Positions 1 to 12,170 of a stretch of 64,000 nt of DNA are shown here, in pieces. A program made the position numbers and the translations under genes. How positions within the stretch are numbered: position 1 is the stretch's first letter; the number at the start of each line of letters is the position of its first letter. The DNA is from Metridium senile (taxonomy: Eukaryota; Cnidaria; Anthozoa; Actiniaria; Metridiidae): positions 7,058,541-7,122,540 of the forward strand of contig OX459103.1 of assembly GCA_949775045.1 (NCBI GenBank), read 5' to 3'. The notes under the pieces were generated by a model. The model made no database searches and was not told the DNA's origin. It saw nothing but the letters and a program-made list of their open reading frames with translations.

Positions 1-1035
1 GCGAAAGTATCACACCAATTTAACTGAAAATTTGATATAATATAATTTGGTTATCCTATTTAGCGATGTACTTTATTTGTATATTTTCTCAGTGGCTTCT
101 TGTAAACGTTGGATTTTTAAACGACGGTACTTTTAGTTTTTACCGATTATTGCCAAATCCAATAGTCCGATAGTTATCATCAATTTTCAGAATCTTATAA
201 TCACTTATTAAGCTTGAGGAGCCCCTAGCCCTATGTTTAAGTTATATATCGAATATATCAACGCATGCAATAAAGTATTGGATATTCCCTCGGGTTTTTT
301 TCGATTAGTTCCTGTGAATTTGGTTGGAAAATCTAGGCTAGAAAAAAAGATATGAACATGGTTCAAAACTAAGTCCCAAATCGGTTCAGAAAATAATAAC
401 ATTAAAAAATGAAGTGTTCACGGCTCGAGTATCCTCACTGTAACTATAACATAGAAAAATAAATTTTTCACATAAATCGAATTCAATTTGTTTGTTTGTT
501 TTTATATTTTTATGTTGATATGGACGTTTTATATAAGTAAAACAGAAACCAAAGTTTTACTTTAATGTTTTGGCACATGCAACTAGTCAAATTGAAGTTG
601 ACGATATGGATTATAAACAAGCGGGTAGGATGACATCTTGCAGATGTGAATCTGTGATTGTCGGAATTGATATTTCGATCAATGACAGACTGTCAGGAGA
701 ACATATAGATTTGGCAAACAATGTGAGCAGAATATACTTAAACTTCGTTTTGTTTGAAAGGTTTGAAAACTGTCTCATAAAGATCATTTTTGATAAGAGG
801 AGATAATCATAACAATGCTTTTTCCATTTAAAAAGATGCAGCTAAACGATGCAGCATTCAAAAAATTACACTTACAAAGACTTTAGTTACAAAATTAATT
901 AGACAACGCAACCCAACGTGGCGAGAAAAAGTTTATGAAAATGGAGAATAAATCCCTCTCGAACTCTTATCATTCAAACTCAGTAATATCAGCAAAATAC
1001 ACAAGTAAATTAATATAAATTGAACAATATCACCC
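1..1035. other. AT-rich non-coding stretch
   Basis: No gene is supported. A 78-codon open frame at 570-806 (+) has no recognisable domain, no neighbouring splice signal and AT-rich composition like its surroundings, so I read it as chance. Confidence 0.5.
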
Positions 1036-1059
1036 AATCGAAATTAGATATATTATACC

Positions 1060-1335
1060 TTGAGGAACCCCACGAAATATTCCAAGTTATCATAACAACA
1101 AAAGGTATAATGTTAAAAGCACTATGATGATATTATGATATTGAACAGCTGTTTGGCTCCGGGTGAATTAAAACACCAACCATTTCTCTAAATAACTTCT
1201 ATATTACAGGTACCTCCATATCATTGAAGCAACTCGGCAAATATATCCCAGCAATTTCTTCATTAATAAAATCAAAGAAAAAGACAAATGGACCGATGAT
1301 TGTGCCTTGAGGAACACCATAAAATTCAAAGGTTA
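1060..1335 (-). pseudogene. Degenerate LINE reverse transcriptase fragments
   Basis: On the minus strand two short stretches encode the RT motif GVPQG: about 1310-1325 (GVPQGTIIGPF) and about 1062-1080 (GVPQGII). The first continues for some 30 codons with LINE RT-like residues. GVPQG precedes the catalytic FADD/YADD box in non-LTR retrotransposons, but that box is not recognisable here. Stops and frame changes surround both stretches. Related words (attagacaacgc) recur at about 900 and 1490, which suggests two overlapping old copies. Clade cannot be assigned. Confidence 0.4.
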
Positions 1336-1339
1336 TCGA

Positions 1340-2135
1340 AAAATGGATGCTTAACTAAAAATACAATGGATCTCTTCTTGCAAGCACCTTTATATTATAA
1401 AAGCTATGCAGAAATATTAGATATGTGGATTTCGTAAAAAAGAGCATGTTGTTACAATGAACTTCTTAATTTGTTTAGTATGAAAGATCAATTAGACAAC
1501 GCTAGACCAACTGGCCGAAACCAATCTATTTTCAATTGTTTCATATATTAGTTTTTGTTTACAAAAAAAATCTTGTATTTTGAAACTTGTTATTACAAAG
1601 ACCTTATATATTATGAGCAGCATTATTGTTCTCAAAAACGTAAATCACCATTGGGTAATATAAAAGCAATCTAGAAATTGGGACCACCTCTGTATTACTG
1701 ACACTTCTATTGCTCGAAAAAGAAATGTTTGAAATGAAATGATCGTCGCTTATTTCAGGATCCTCTTAGGGTTCTTTCTCTGGTTTTAGCTCGTAATAGC
1801 AGTCTACTAGCCGAGTGGTAGAGCGTCCGACTAAACGGCATAGTGTAGGCTCAAATACCAAATGGTCTGTTATCTTGGACATTATTCGTTTATTTATACT
1901 TTCAATTTTTCACTTCTATATATTATACTATCGACGCTAATCGACGCCTTCGAAGCTTGGTTAACACTGCGTCATAATCGTTATCATAATCATAAGCAAA
2001 ATAAAAGAAATTAGAAAAGGAAACACTTTGGTCTTTGTTTCTAATTCTCCAGGGGATAATAAATTTTATTTTCTTGCATATGGCTTAAGGCACCCGGAAA
2101 AGTTATCATATAGAGGCCAATTATTTCAGATTGGT
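1340..2135. other. Non-coding stretch with a tRNA-like patch
   Basis: No gene seen. At about 1804-1862 there is an A-box-like word (tagccgagtgg) and a degenerate B-box (ggctcaaatacc), as in a decayed tRNA or tRNA-derived SINE head. No complete cloverleaf can be drawn. Confidence 0.35.
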
Positions 2136-2359
2136 AAGGCCCGGGCAAACGGTTATGCAACATTTGTTTCAACATTCGTTCGATTTTGTTGAATGGCAAT
2201 GTTTAAACGCTTTTTATAAATTCTTTCAACATTGTTGAAACGTGTTGAATCGATGTTGAATTGATGTTGAAAGAGTTTAAAAGCGTTTAAACATTGCCAT
2301 TCAACAAAATTGAATGGATGTTGAAGCACTGAAATGTTTAAACCGTTTGCCCGGGCCTT
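2136..2359. mobile_element. Palindromic MITE, AAGGCCCGGGCAAACGG family, copy 1
   Basis: Both ends carry inverted copies of aaggcccgggcaaacggtt. The interior is itself nearly palindromic, built from words such as ttgttgaatggcaatgttt. A possible TSD ttggt flanks it. A second member with the same termini lies at 15,401-15,605. No coding capacity. Confidence 0.8.
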
Positions 2360-2679
2360 TGGTGTCATGTTTTCTATGTTTTAATTTAACACTGATCAAA
2401 CTTGATAGTTTGATCAGTATATATACGTGTTTCTTCGAACGGAAATTAAGAATGACCCCGGCCCGCACCTGACTTAATACACTGTTCTCATTGGTTCACA
2501 TTATTGTTTTTTTTTAAACTTTCTCGCTTTAATTATTGTCACAACTTTATTGCTGCATTTAATGGACGTGGACTAGTTCAGCGATATAGTGTAATTTACT
2601 TTAAGAGGTTTATTCTTATGGCTTCAAACCGTCAGTTTTATATCTCAAGGCTAACACAGTAAGTCGATGTTTTATTTTT

Positions 2680-2810
2680 CAGAAACGCGCCAATACAAGG
2701 GAACAAGCGATAGGTAATATAATGAAAGTTGTAACACCGTAACAAATGTTGACTTTAATAACTTTACTGACGTTTCGAGCTTTAGCCCTTCGTCGGAGTA
2801 AAAGAACAAA
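2680..2810 (-). repeat. Dispersed repeat with degenerate hammerhead-like fold, copy 1
   Basis: Shares the word acaccgtaa and the block gagctttagcccttcgtcgg with 12,100-12,170. The reverse complement of 2769-2796 reads CCGACGA, a short hairpin, then GAAAC and GUC. This resembles a hammerhead core in which CUGANGA has become CCGACGA, so it is probably inactive. Confidence 0.45.
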
Positions 2811-2828
2811 CGTTTCCTAGATATTTTT

Positions 2829-2881
2829 CTTCTTCTTCTTCTTCTTCTTCTTCTTCTTCTTCTTCTTCTTCTTCTTCTTCC
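2829..2881. repeat. (TTC)n microsatellite
   Basis: About 17 uninterrupted TTC units. Its minus strand gives a poly-arginine open frame that I do not accept as a gene. Confidence 0.9.
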
Positions 2882-3584
2882 TTTTCTAGTTGTGATTGTG
2901 TTTTTTCTCTTGAAACCAAACGTTTTTCTGCTTGTGTTCATATGCATGCCTTCTACTCGGTGTGCTTGTGCTTTGTGTGCCATATAGATCACGACCGGTT
3001 GACACGGGCGACTTTTGCGGTGATTTGAGGTGCGACTTTCGCAGCGGCGCGTCTGAACAACCGGCGACTTTACTGCAATTTTGGAAATTCATGTCTCCGG
3101 CCGCGATATCGCAGGTGTTTTGAACAAATTTCACTGCGATTCAGCTGCGATTTATTTCAGAAAACTGCGAAAATTAGAACTAGGAGTCCACCCCCAGAGG
3201 AAATGTGCAGCTGCTTTCCGTCATGGAAAACTAAAGAAGACATTTTAATTGCGGAATGGAGAAAAAAAAGCCGCAAAAAAATTGGAGCAGCAAAAGTTTA
3301 CAAAAGCCGCATAAAATCGCCGTTTGTTCAAACGCGCGATTGCATCGTCGTATTTTTTATATCGCTGCAAAAATCGCACTTCAAATCGCCGCAAGATTAA
3401 TTGCCATGTGAACCGGCCTTTACAGTGTGCCGACTTGCCGAGGCCACCTTAACAATGAATATTTTTGAGATCTAACAAAAACAAAATTGTCGAGGGTTCT
3501 CAGCTTAAGATATTCTTATTCAATCTTGATGTTTGTTTTGTTCACATATGAAAAATAGAAGCATTTTAAGGTAAACATCAAGTA

Positions 3585-3773
3585 CTGTGGAACCCCGTTA
3601 ATCCGGCCACTGAAGGGGCAGTCAAAACTGACCGGATTAACGGGGTGGCCGTATTAAGCGGGGGTAAATTTTATAGAAAATGTATTGGCATGCATTTCGT
3701 CGGGACCTAAAAAACGTGCCGCAATAACGGGGTGGCCGTATTAAGCGGGTGGCCGTAAGGCGGGGTTCCACTG
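3585..3773. mobile_element. Pogo/Tigger-like MITE, 189 bp
   Basis: Ends are inverted copies of CWGTGGAACCCCG, flanked by TA at 3583-3584 and 3774-3775. CAGTGGAACC termini with TA duplication are typical of pogo/Tigger (Tc1-mariner superfamily) MITEs. The interior repeats the word ggtggccgtattaagcggg. Non-coding. Confidence 0.8.
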
Positions 3774-3779
3774 TACATG

Positions 3780-4570
3780 TAGGGATTGTGCGTGTAATAA
3801 TTTTAACACGAGAAGATAAACTTTATATCTTCATGCCGCCTTGTAATTTTCGTTTTGATAATTCTGTTTTTAATAATTTTTAAAAATGTGTGAATTCATA
3901 TATGATTAATTCAAAAGCGACAAACAAATATCAGTTTCTTAGCAACACAATCCATCACAAATTAATACAATTTTTAAAAAGGTGCTTTTATGAATATAGT
4001 ATAGCTTTATGAATATGGATAGGATGGGTTGGTTACAATTAGGGTCTACATCGCTTATTAATATGGTTATGGGTATGGTATAGGGGGCGTATACTTTGAT
4101 TTATTATGCATAGTTTAGTAAACGAGCAAGAGTGTTTTATCAGGATTTAAACCACGCGGCTCTGCGAGTTTACTAAACGACTTAAAAAACTCCAACTTAT
4201 ATTTTGTGTTTTTGTATACAAAAATCAAGGATTTATGAAAGTTTATTAGAGAAAATTTAGGTTAAAGTTTATGTAAATGAGGGTGAATCTTTATCAGGAT
4301 TTAGACCACTCGTCATGGTTACGATTTGTTTTGTAAATTTGAACAAAATAGTCATTAATTATTCATGAATTTTTTAACGATCTTTAGTAGAATATGTCAA
4401 AAACTGTAAAATGTATCTACCCACAATCCTTGTCGGTCTCAGCTTTAGAGCTTTTCGGTGACTAACTTCATTGGAATCAATATGAATATTAGCCCACATC
4501 ATAGCCGAAAATACAACCATTTGCCGCAATGTCTCATGGGAAGAGTCAATTGAATACCACCGAATACACC
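3780..4570. other. Non-coding stretch
   Basis: No gene or clear element seen. A partial copy of the following inverted repeat (cacaatccttgtcggtctca) lies at about 4423. Confidence 0.45.
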
Positions 4571-4572
4571 CA

Positions 4573-4817
4573 TTTCAATTAACGTTGTCCATCTGGAATG
4601 GTTGATCTGAGACCGATAGGAATTGTGGGAGTTCATTAAATTTCAAATACATTGTTTTAATCACACTTGTATGGTGCTGAATTAAAGATAACAGTATTTC
4701 AGAAGTAAACATTAATATTCAAGTGTGGTTATAATAGTGCATTTGCAGTTTAACGAGCTCCCACAATTCCTGTCGGTCTCAGATCAACCATTCCAGATGG
4801 ACAACATTAATTGAAAT
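4573..4817. repeat. Inverted repeat with ~62-bp arms, MITE-like
   Basis: The arm at 4573-4634 (including tggaatggttgatctgagac) is the reverse complement, with few mismatches, of 4751-4817. The spacer is about 115 bp. Orientation and TSD are unresolved. Confidence 0.65.
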
Positions 4818-6480
4818 AGGTGTACATATGTATTTGAAAAAGGATTGACGGAATGAACGGTGAATGTACGTGAACGGTAATTGCATGACCGAAAGGAACT
4901 CTGGGTCTTTGGTATAGATTATTTATACCTCTTGTATGGCAGAAAACGAATTTGATACATAACGCCAGTCCCATTTTGGTAAATAAGTGCTTATAGATTA
5001 TGAAACTGTGCTTAGAAATCCAGATAAACACCCGAATATGTTGTATGAGTAACCACAATTCCTTTCAGTCGTGCATTCGCTTTTCGCCCTTTACTCCGTC
5101 AAACGTTTTTGAAATATGTGCATAGACTGATGTCATAAAAATGGCCGCCACTAATTATCATATGTCTTAAAATTTGTTTTTAGCAAAAGGAAAACAATCA
5201 AATGATAGAAACCTAGAAGAAAGTTATTAATAACATATTAAAGTTTGAAAAATATATATTAATGTCTGATGAAGTTATAAGTATTAAACAAATACTGAAA
5301 ACACCAAAACGAGGCATTTTAGGACTCAGTAGAAAATTACATACAAATCTTTACATATTTATTCCACCATAACTTCGTTCACATTTTGTCCAGGGCTGTA
5401 AAACTTTCCAAAAATGTTTATTTTTGTTAGTTCTTAAATATGCCAGTGAAAACATTTTCATATCTGACTTAATTCCGAAAAACACTATGGCAGCCATTTA
5501 TGACATCGGTGTATACATCCCGTTTTTGTTTTTAACATTTCTATACATTTTTGTATTTTTCATCATTTTGTACAATTTGTATTTTGTTACATAAATCTTT
5601 AGATTGATCAAACTGTATATTCTTATTTACAAATTAAAATGTTTCAATCTAAAGAAAAATGGAACAAGTATATATTATACAAAATGTATTCTAATTGGCT
5701 GTTTTTGTGTGTGTTATATATACTACGTAATAACACTTGTTATTTTTGATACTACGTAATAACACTTGTTATTTTTGATTAAGGTTGAGATGTAATTTCT
5801 AAGGATGTTAGATAACATTTGAAAGAGCAATCGTCCATCAACTGAGGGCATGGTGGTAAGTTACACTTAATATATTTAATTATTTAGAAAAACTTTAATG
5901 GAATTTTCGAGTGCTTTGTTGACATTATTTAAAGAAAAACATTTCTCAATGCATGAACTAGAAATTTACAATATTTATCTCAATAGCATGAAGGAAATGA
6001 GAGAGCCGAGGGTTACAGTGAATATATAAGTGAACTGTTATCGGTGAACAATAACCGAGACGGAGTCAAGGTTATTATTCACCGATATTCAATGAGCCTG
6101 AGTTGGATAATTGTTTTAGTAAAATACAAAAGTGATTTCAAAAAATAAAAATAACCAGACTTTTTTGAAGAAAACTGTTGATTTTTAATTCAACTTTATA
6201 ACAACTTTGTATTAATTTTTACTTCATCTTAGACAATATTTGTGAAAAAAGGTGTTTATATAATACCATTTGTAAGCAAGCATTTTGCATGAAAATTTGT
6301 TTACGTTTTAAAACTAAAAGTGCGCGAAACGCTGTAGGTGATTATCAAGAAATAATGTGAATTTCTAGACCAATCACCACGTGCGATTCTCTATAATCAC
6401 TTGTGTATTTGTACTAATAGGTTTTTGAGTGTTAATGTTATCGTAGATGAGCACACCATTCCAACGAGCGGTATCGCCAT
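4818..6480. other. Non-coding AT-rich stretch
   Basis: No gene is supported. It holds a two-copy tandem of a ~27-bp unit (actacgtaataacacttgtt...) at about 5723-5779 and otherwise no recognisable structure. Confidence 0.45.
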
Positions 6481-6483
6481 GAG

Positions 6484-6600
6484 CGTAGCGTGAAAACGAG
6501 ATTCTCGGGTCTAGCATGAAAACGAGATTCGTAGCATGAAAACGAGATTCGTAGCATGAAAACGAGATTCGTAGCATGAAAACGAGATTCTCGGCTCTAG
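6484..6600. repeat. 20-bp minisatellite
   Basis: About five units of gtagcatgaaaacgagattc, with tctcggctctag or a variant at both borders of the array. Confidence 0.85.
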
Positions 6601-7044
6601 GTTCGCTTGGCAAGGTAATAGGATCTGACAACAAATTGCAGCTGTTAAATATGTATCGAGAATAAGAACTCTAAACGAGTTAATTTGATACTAATGTTTT
6701 ATATGGTTATTCTAGAGCGCAGTACTGTCAAGAGTAACTACACGGACTAGGTTGAATCGAAACGGTAAGATAACTATCTTTAATTTTTTTTTTTTTTTAA
6801 CTGATTTTCAATTCAGAATGACCGATTAGCTGCGAGACCTCGTTAAATACATCAATGAATCAAATGTTTTGCTTGAAAAAGGCTTAGCAAAATGCTACGG
6901 CCTTTTTTGAAAGTAAATCTTTAAATTTCCTAGATAATAAGCTCAGAAGCTCATAATTATGTAAGAACTACATGCTATGCATGTATTTTTTAAAATATTG
7001 TTTAATTAATAATAAGTTTAGACTTTGTTATAAAATTGAGAATG

Positions 7045-7100
7045 AAGACAAACGCGAGGATACAACGTTTCGACATCATCTAGATGTCATTATCAAGTAG
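7045..7100 (-). repeat. Degenerate hammerhead-like motif
   Basis: The reverse complement of 7058-7097 has a perfect 6-bp hairpin (GACATC/GATGTC, 5-nt loop) followed by GAAAC and GTATC. The expected CUGANGA is replaced by TTGATAAT. It looks like a decayed hammerhead such as those in Penelope-like elements. Confidence 0.35.
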
Positions 7101-7397
7101 TTTAATGCAAGAATGTATAAAGTACGTATTTATAGGTACGCAAATGAATAAATTACAATTGTAAAGAATACAAAAACATAGATAACAATAGATGGAAAAT
7201 ACAAAGAATGAATTATACAAATAATTTCGCTCTGATCGAGTCAGATTGAACGTTCTGGCTTGGTGATTTGTCCCTAATATTTAACATTTCATAAATTAAG
7301 CAATCCATTTTAGATGAACACTTCTTTAAAATAGTGAAGCATTCAGCCGGGGCAGCTGTTGTAAAACCATGATCCTGATATCGATGTATATTTTTCA

Positions 7398-7480
7398 ATT
7401 GTTTTTTTATTTCTTTATTGATAAAAGTCGTCAGTAGTAGTGTTTTTTGAGAATAATTTGGACCATTTTTTTAATAAAAC
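7398..7480. repeat. Solo unit of the 9,028-9,510 tandem repeat
   Basis: The words tatttctttattgataaaa and gagaataatttgga followed by ttttttaataa also occur in every unit of the array 1.6 kb downstream. Confidence 0.7.
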
Positions 7481-7538
7481 TAGACGCTCTGTGAGCGATT
7501 ACTCGGGCTACTGAACAGAAGGGATTCTGAGGGATTGA

Positions 7539-7685
7539 AATAGCTGTTATTACAGTTATATGCAAATGATTTTGAACAATGGGTTGAAGTTGAGGCTTTC
7601 GGGCGAAAACAATAGGTTTGCCCGAAAGCCTCGATTTGAATCCATTGTTTGAAATCATTTGCATATAACTGTAATAACAGCTATT
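7539..7685. mobile_element. Foldback (hairpin) element, 147 bp
   Basis: Near-perfect palindrome. The left arm, starting aatagctgttattacag, pairs over about 65 bp with the right arm ending ctgtaataacagctatt. The loop is short (about aacaataggttt). It would fold into one long hairpin. No ORF or TSD seen. Confidence 0.75.
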
Positions 7686-7721
7686 CATAATGTATCATAC
7701 ATAGATCATACACAATACATA

Positions 7722-7790
7722 TACAGTGGTACCTCTATTAAGCGGTCACCCATTATAAGTGGTCACCCTCTATTAGGCGGTCAGAATAAA
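7722..7790 (+). mobile_element. Single terminus of a pogo/Tigger-like MITE
   Basis: TA followed by CAGTGGTACCTCTATTAAGC and internal ggtcacc words match pogo-type termini. I cannot find the opposite terminus, so the element is probably truncated. Confidence 0.5.
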
Positions 7791-9027
7791 AAGCTCCAAA
7801 TCTATTCCTATATACCTATTCTATCCTCTTTTCTGCGGCCAACCCGGCTACTTTGGAAAGTCCCGAGGGTGAGGAGGAACTAAATTGGTTGATTAATGTT
7901 TACAAAATGTTTAAAATGTGCACAAAAATAAACATATGCACGTAAATCATTTATGACTAATTTTAGGTTATTTTAATGAGAAATGTCCTTATCCCAAATT
8001 TCATAATGTTTTTATTGAGAAAATGAAAACTAAATCTCAGAAACATTATTATCAAGATTAACCTTTTGAGAAATAAACGTCACGAAAATAAAGATGGATT
8101 TTGGGCTGTATGAATCTGCTCGACATATATTTCTATGTACCGGGATGCCTGTGTTACAAAGTGTTGACATTTCATCCCGTCCCCTCCCCCCAAAGCGCCG
8201 CTACGAAGATTTGAGTATGCGATATCGAAAACTTGAATGCTTCGAAAACTTGAAGTTGTTCTTGAAAATTGAACGTCAGAACAAGAAAGATAGATAGTTA
8301 TTTAAGCAATTTGTGTAATTTTTGAGGCGATTTGGGCTGTTGAGAGTGGTTTTCAGACAGGCCGATCTGAATGTTTTTATGTCGTGTTGACGTGTTCGCT
8401 TTGTAGGCTTCGTGAAGGAAGTCACGTTCTCTGACATTATGAAGAACAAAAATAGCACATTAATCAATATAAACTCAAGATTTCTGTTTGAAAGTGCTTG
8501 ATAATATACCGAAGCGAATGCAATTCTGCTGGCGTGGCACATCTTCTGTTTTGTGCTAGAAAGGACTTCGCTAACGGCGGATCATTCCGGCCAAGATATC
8601 CTCGTCTTTATAAAAAAGAAAATAGCAAGCTATATTTCGGGAGTCAACCCTGTAGTACAGCAACTAACAATTTGAGGTAATGTCTTGTCGATCATCAGTC
8701 CAAAACATATAGCCATTACTTTCTGCGGGATCAGAGTTAAACGAGTAAACGAGAGTCGTTATTCGATCGAACAATTAATTCGTCATAATCATCGTCAGTC
8801 TCGTCAATCACATCAAAACTAAAAACAAGTTTTCATTTCAATCGATATTTATTCGTTCGTATTAACCTTCGGTCAGCGATCGTTGCCCATGCGCTGTCAT
8901 GCACTACTAGGAACGCCTGGGACCTGACCCTCCAATTTGAGGACCACGACAAAGAATACGACGACGACGACGACGAAGAACCGTTTGCATTTTTAGACTC
9001 GAGCTACCACAGGTAGCCCGAGTAATG
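7791..9027. other. Non-coding stretch
   Basis: Short open frames at 8094-8297 and 8498-8680 show no domain or splice context. There is a (GAC)n patch at about 8955-8977. Nothing else recognisable. Confidence 0.45.
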
Positions 9028-9510
9028 AAATATTTTTTTAAGTGCATATGATATATCTTTTCATTTCAGAAAAATATTTTTTAATTGATTTTTATTTCTT
9101 TACTGATAAAAGTAATCAGCAGTGTTTTGAGAATAATTTGGACAATTGTTTTTAATAACTTGACATTGTAAATATTTTTTTAAGTGTGTATGATATATTC
9201 TTTTCATTTTAGAAAAATATGTTTTAATTGCTTTTCCAGTATTTCTTTATTGATAAACGTAATCAGTAGTAGTTTGTTGAGAATATTTTGAACCATTTTT
9301 TTAATAAATTCACATTGTAAATATTTTTTTAAATGTATATAATATATTCTTTTCATATCAGAAACAAAATAAATATGTTTTAATTGCTTTTTCAGTATTT
9401 CTTTATTGATAAAAGTAATCAATATTAGTGTTTTTGAGAATAATTTGCATTATTTTTTTAATAAATTCACATTGTAAATATTTTTTTAATGTAAATAATA
9501 TATTCTTTCT
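9028..9510. repeat. Tandem repeat, 142-158 bp units
   Basis: Each unit opens with aaatatttttttaa (about 9028, 9170, 9318, 9476) and contains tatttcttta(t/c)tgataaa. Four units, the last partial, with about 10-15% divergence judged by eye. Confidence 0.8.
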
Positions 9511-9837
9511 TATAGAGCAAAAACACTAAAACCATGAAATAAAAATAAAATAGTTACTAACTAATTAAGTTTTTATCTAATGAAAATATTTAGTCAGTAT
9601 CACTCAACCAGAAACATCCAATACAAAAGGAAACAATACCTCATTACAACTTTAATTGTCTTTGATAGAGTGCAAATATTAATATAACCGTGAAACACAA
9701 AAACTAATTAAACAAAATTTAGTAGAAATTAGTGAAAAATAGTGGAAGCGTTCAAATAGACTAAATTTAGTGTGCACATGCAATCAGCCAAGTGTCCTAG
9801 CTAGCGCACAATAGAGTGCATTCAGTAAAAGCAGGAA

Positions 9838-10110
9838 ATCTTTTTGTATTTTTCTTCATTTATTTAAATTTAGAAGTACTTTAATATGTATAAAATTGTT
9901 TTTTTCTATTTACAAATTGAACTTCTAAGATGCCGTCTTTTAGCATGCGAAGTTTGAAGAAAAAAACTGCGAAATCTTTTTGTATATTTGGTTTTTTTTA
10001 GATTGAGAAGTGGCTTAAATATGTATGAACAATTTTTTTTTTGCTATTTACAAATTGAACTTCCAAGATGGTTTCCTTTAGCATGCGAAGTTTGAAGTTT
10101 TTGCCCGAGA
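9838..10110. repeat. Two-copy tandem duplication, ~134-bp unit
   Basis: aaatctttttgtat, ctatttacaaattgaacttc and agcatgcgaagtttgaag each occur twice in order, about 134 bp apart. Confidence 0.75.
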
Positions 10111-10890
10111 GCTTTCTTCGCTCCTAGGACAAGCTTGGGTAGGCGCTATAAAAATAATATTTATTTATTATATTTATATATTATATAAGTAAAATTAGTA
10201 TTCTTAAACTTGGTTATTGCATAGTTAATATTGTTTTTGTCAAAAAGAACTTGCTCGATCGAGTAGATGTGGCTTTAGGCAGAGTGGCGAAGAGTTATTT
10301 CGAGAAACTTGATTTGAAGGTTTTAATTTTTCGTGAAACTTGAAATGGTCATCTAAATTATTACACAGTAGTAACAGTATCTTTTATATTGTATTTTCAA
10401 TTCAATTCATCTTTATTCACTACATATTGTTACAATTTTATTTAACAATAGTTAATTGAAACAGATGCAATAGTAGTAGCTAACTGTAATAGCCAGAGGC
10501 TAGACTTGACAGTTAGCTTGATATATTATTGAAAATGTTTTATTATAAATTACATCTTCCTCTCACATCCGGGAATAATATAAATTATAAAAATTGCTTT
10601 CACCTTCTTGGCAGTGCATTAAGAAAGCCAATCAAAACTCGGTCGATAATTGCTTCAGCTTTTTTACTCAAGTGGAGCACTTTATACCAACGTGAACGTG
10701 TAAATGTGAACTATCAAAAAGAGTTATCCCCAAGTGGTGATCATGGCATGTGATGTGACTGATTTGAAGACCGGAGTGAAAACACTAAAACAAGGAAATA
10801 AAACCAAAATATTTTTAACCCGTGAAACAATATATGTATTAGATAAAGCGTGATATTCAAATAACCACAAAAGAACACAATGGAATTAAG
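10111..10890. other. Non-coding stretch
   Basis: A 74-codon frame at 10,529-10,753 has no recognisable domain. No element boundaries seen. Confidence 0.4.
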
Positions 10891-10892
10891 GC

Positions 10893-10998
10893 CTCGTCTA
10901 CACGAATCCGATCCGGCTGAAACCGCATAGAAATATTTGCGTCTTACACGAATTCTGTTGATCGTTTCCAATTCAAAAGTATGCGGTTTCGGTGACCG
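10893..10998 (+). mobile_element. Truncated TTAA-flanked MITE end
   Basis: TTAA is followed by GGCCTCGTCTACACGAATCC and, about 80 bp on, the related word tatgcggtttcggtgaccgg. The opposite terminus is missing, and the pentanucleotide array begins about 40 bp downstream. Confidence 0.45.
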
Positions 10999-11035
10999 GA
11001 TTATCTGTTATATATATAATATATATATGTTATAT

Positions 11036-11377
11036 TATCTGTTCTGTTCTGTTCTGTTCTGTTCTGTTCTGTTCTGTTCTGTTCTGTTCTGTTCTGTTCT
11101 GTTCTGTTCTGTTCTGTTCTGTTCTGTTCTGTTCTGTTCTGTTCTGTTCTGTTCTGTTCTGTTCTGTTCTGTTCTGTTCTGTTCAATTCTGTTCTGTTCT
11201 GTTCTGTTCTGTTCTGTTCTGTTCTGTTCTGTTCTGTTCTGTTCTGTTCTGTTCTGTTCTGTTCTGTTCTGTTCTGTTCTGTTCTGTTCTGTTCTGTTCT
11301 GTTCTGTTCTGTTCTGTTCTGTTCTGTTCTGTTCTGTTCTGTTCTGTTCTGTTCTGTTCTGTTCTGTTCTGTTCTAT
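11036..11377. repeat. (TCTGT)n pentanucleotide array, ~340 bp
   Basis: About 68 units of TCTGT with only two or three substitutions. A pentanucleotide repeats every 15 nt, which leaves several frames open and yields artificial CSVLF-type polypeptides that are not genes. Confidence 0.95.
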
Positions 11378-11483
11378 TCTTTCAATTATAAAATATTTGA
11401 TATAAATCGCACGCTCTGATTAGCTGAGAAGCGTTCTCTATAACTCGATAGAGCACGCTGTCTTGTTTTTTCTCTTAAAAAAT

Positions 11484-11607
11484 GGATAGGGATGCTCGAC
11501 GGACGGTTTTGAAAATGACCCTAAAAGGTACGACGCCAGTTCGAGACCCTAAAAGGTACGCGTGGGTCTTTTTTCGACTCTAAAAGGTCCGTCGAGCACC
11601 CCTATCC
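11484..11607. mobile_element. Short MITE, 124 bp
   Basis: Termini ggatagggatgctcgacgga and its inverted copy at 11,587-11,607 differ at about two positions. The interior holds two and a half copies of gaccctaaaaggtac. No TSD assigned. Confidence 0.65.
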
Positions 11608-11647
11608 GTCCCCCGTCCCCCCAGGGTTAACTGACCTTTTAATTTAA

Positions 11648-11915
11648 GAGAAAAGCTCCATTGTTTTGACCGTCTATTATTGATACTTGAGTCACAAGAA
11701 CCGCCAAATGGACTTGTATTTGAGGAAACCGTGAAACACTTTTTTTGATTTATTTTTTGCGCTCAGAAAAGAGTCATGGCAGCCATGTTTTTTGAGAGAA
11801 AAGCTCCATTGTTTTGACCGGAACATGAAATCTCTCTATTGAGACTAGAGTCACAAGAACCGCGATGGTATTGTATTTGATGGTCTTTGATAATAGCGTC
11901 AGACACTTATTGATC
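11648..11915. repeat. Direct repeat, ~147-bp period
   Basis: agagaaaagctccattgttt and gagtcacaagaaccgc each occur twice (about 11,648 and 11,793; 11,690 and 11,849). Confidence 0.7.
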
Positions 11916-12099
11916 GTGGAATGATCATACACAAATGAATAAAAAAAAAGCTCCATGTAAAAAATGAGCATTACTTTTTGTTTCCCCAGAGTCTCGTTTT
12001 GGTTTATATTAATTGTGTATCACTCAACCAAAATATTAAATGGAAACTAGCGAGTAAACTAGTATAGGCTGTGCCGGTGTTTGATATAAACGATAGGTA

Positions 12100-12170
12100 T
12101 AATAGAAAGAAATTTGCAACACCGTAAAAAATGTTCCGAGCTTTAGCCCTTCGTCGGAGTAAAAGATATT
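12100..12170 (-). repeat. Dispersed repeat with degenerate hammerhead-like fold, copy 2
   Basis: Same family as 2680-2810, with about 20 bp deleted. On the minus strand the GAAA of the core reads GGAA and CUGANGA reads CCGACGA, so the fold is more decayed. Confidence 0.45.

Noticed and set aside
1804..1870. Possible tRNA gene
   Set aside because: A- and B-box-like words exist, but acceptor and anticodon stems cannot be paired convincingly.
2672..2992. 106-codon arginine-rich frame
   Set aside because: The basic stretch is the (TTC)n microsatellite read on the minus strand and it runs through a dispersed repeat.
6484..6600. Possible CRISPR-like array
   Set aside because: Units are contiguous 20-bp direct repeats without unique spacers, in a eukaryotic genome.
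10937..11419. 160-codon and 137-codon open frames rich in CSVLF
   Set aside because: They are translations of the (TCTGT)n array; a pure pentamer keeps several frames open by periodicity.
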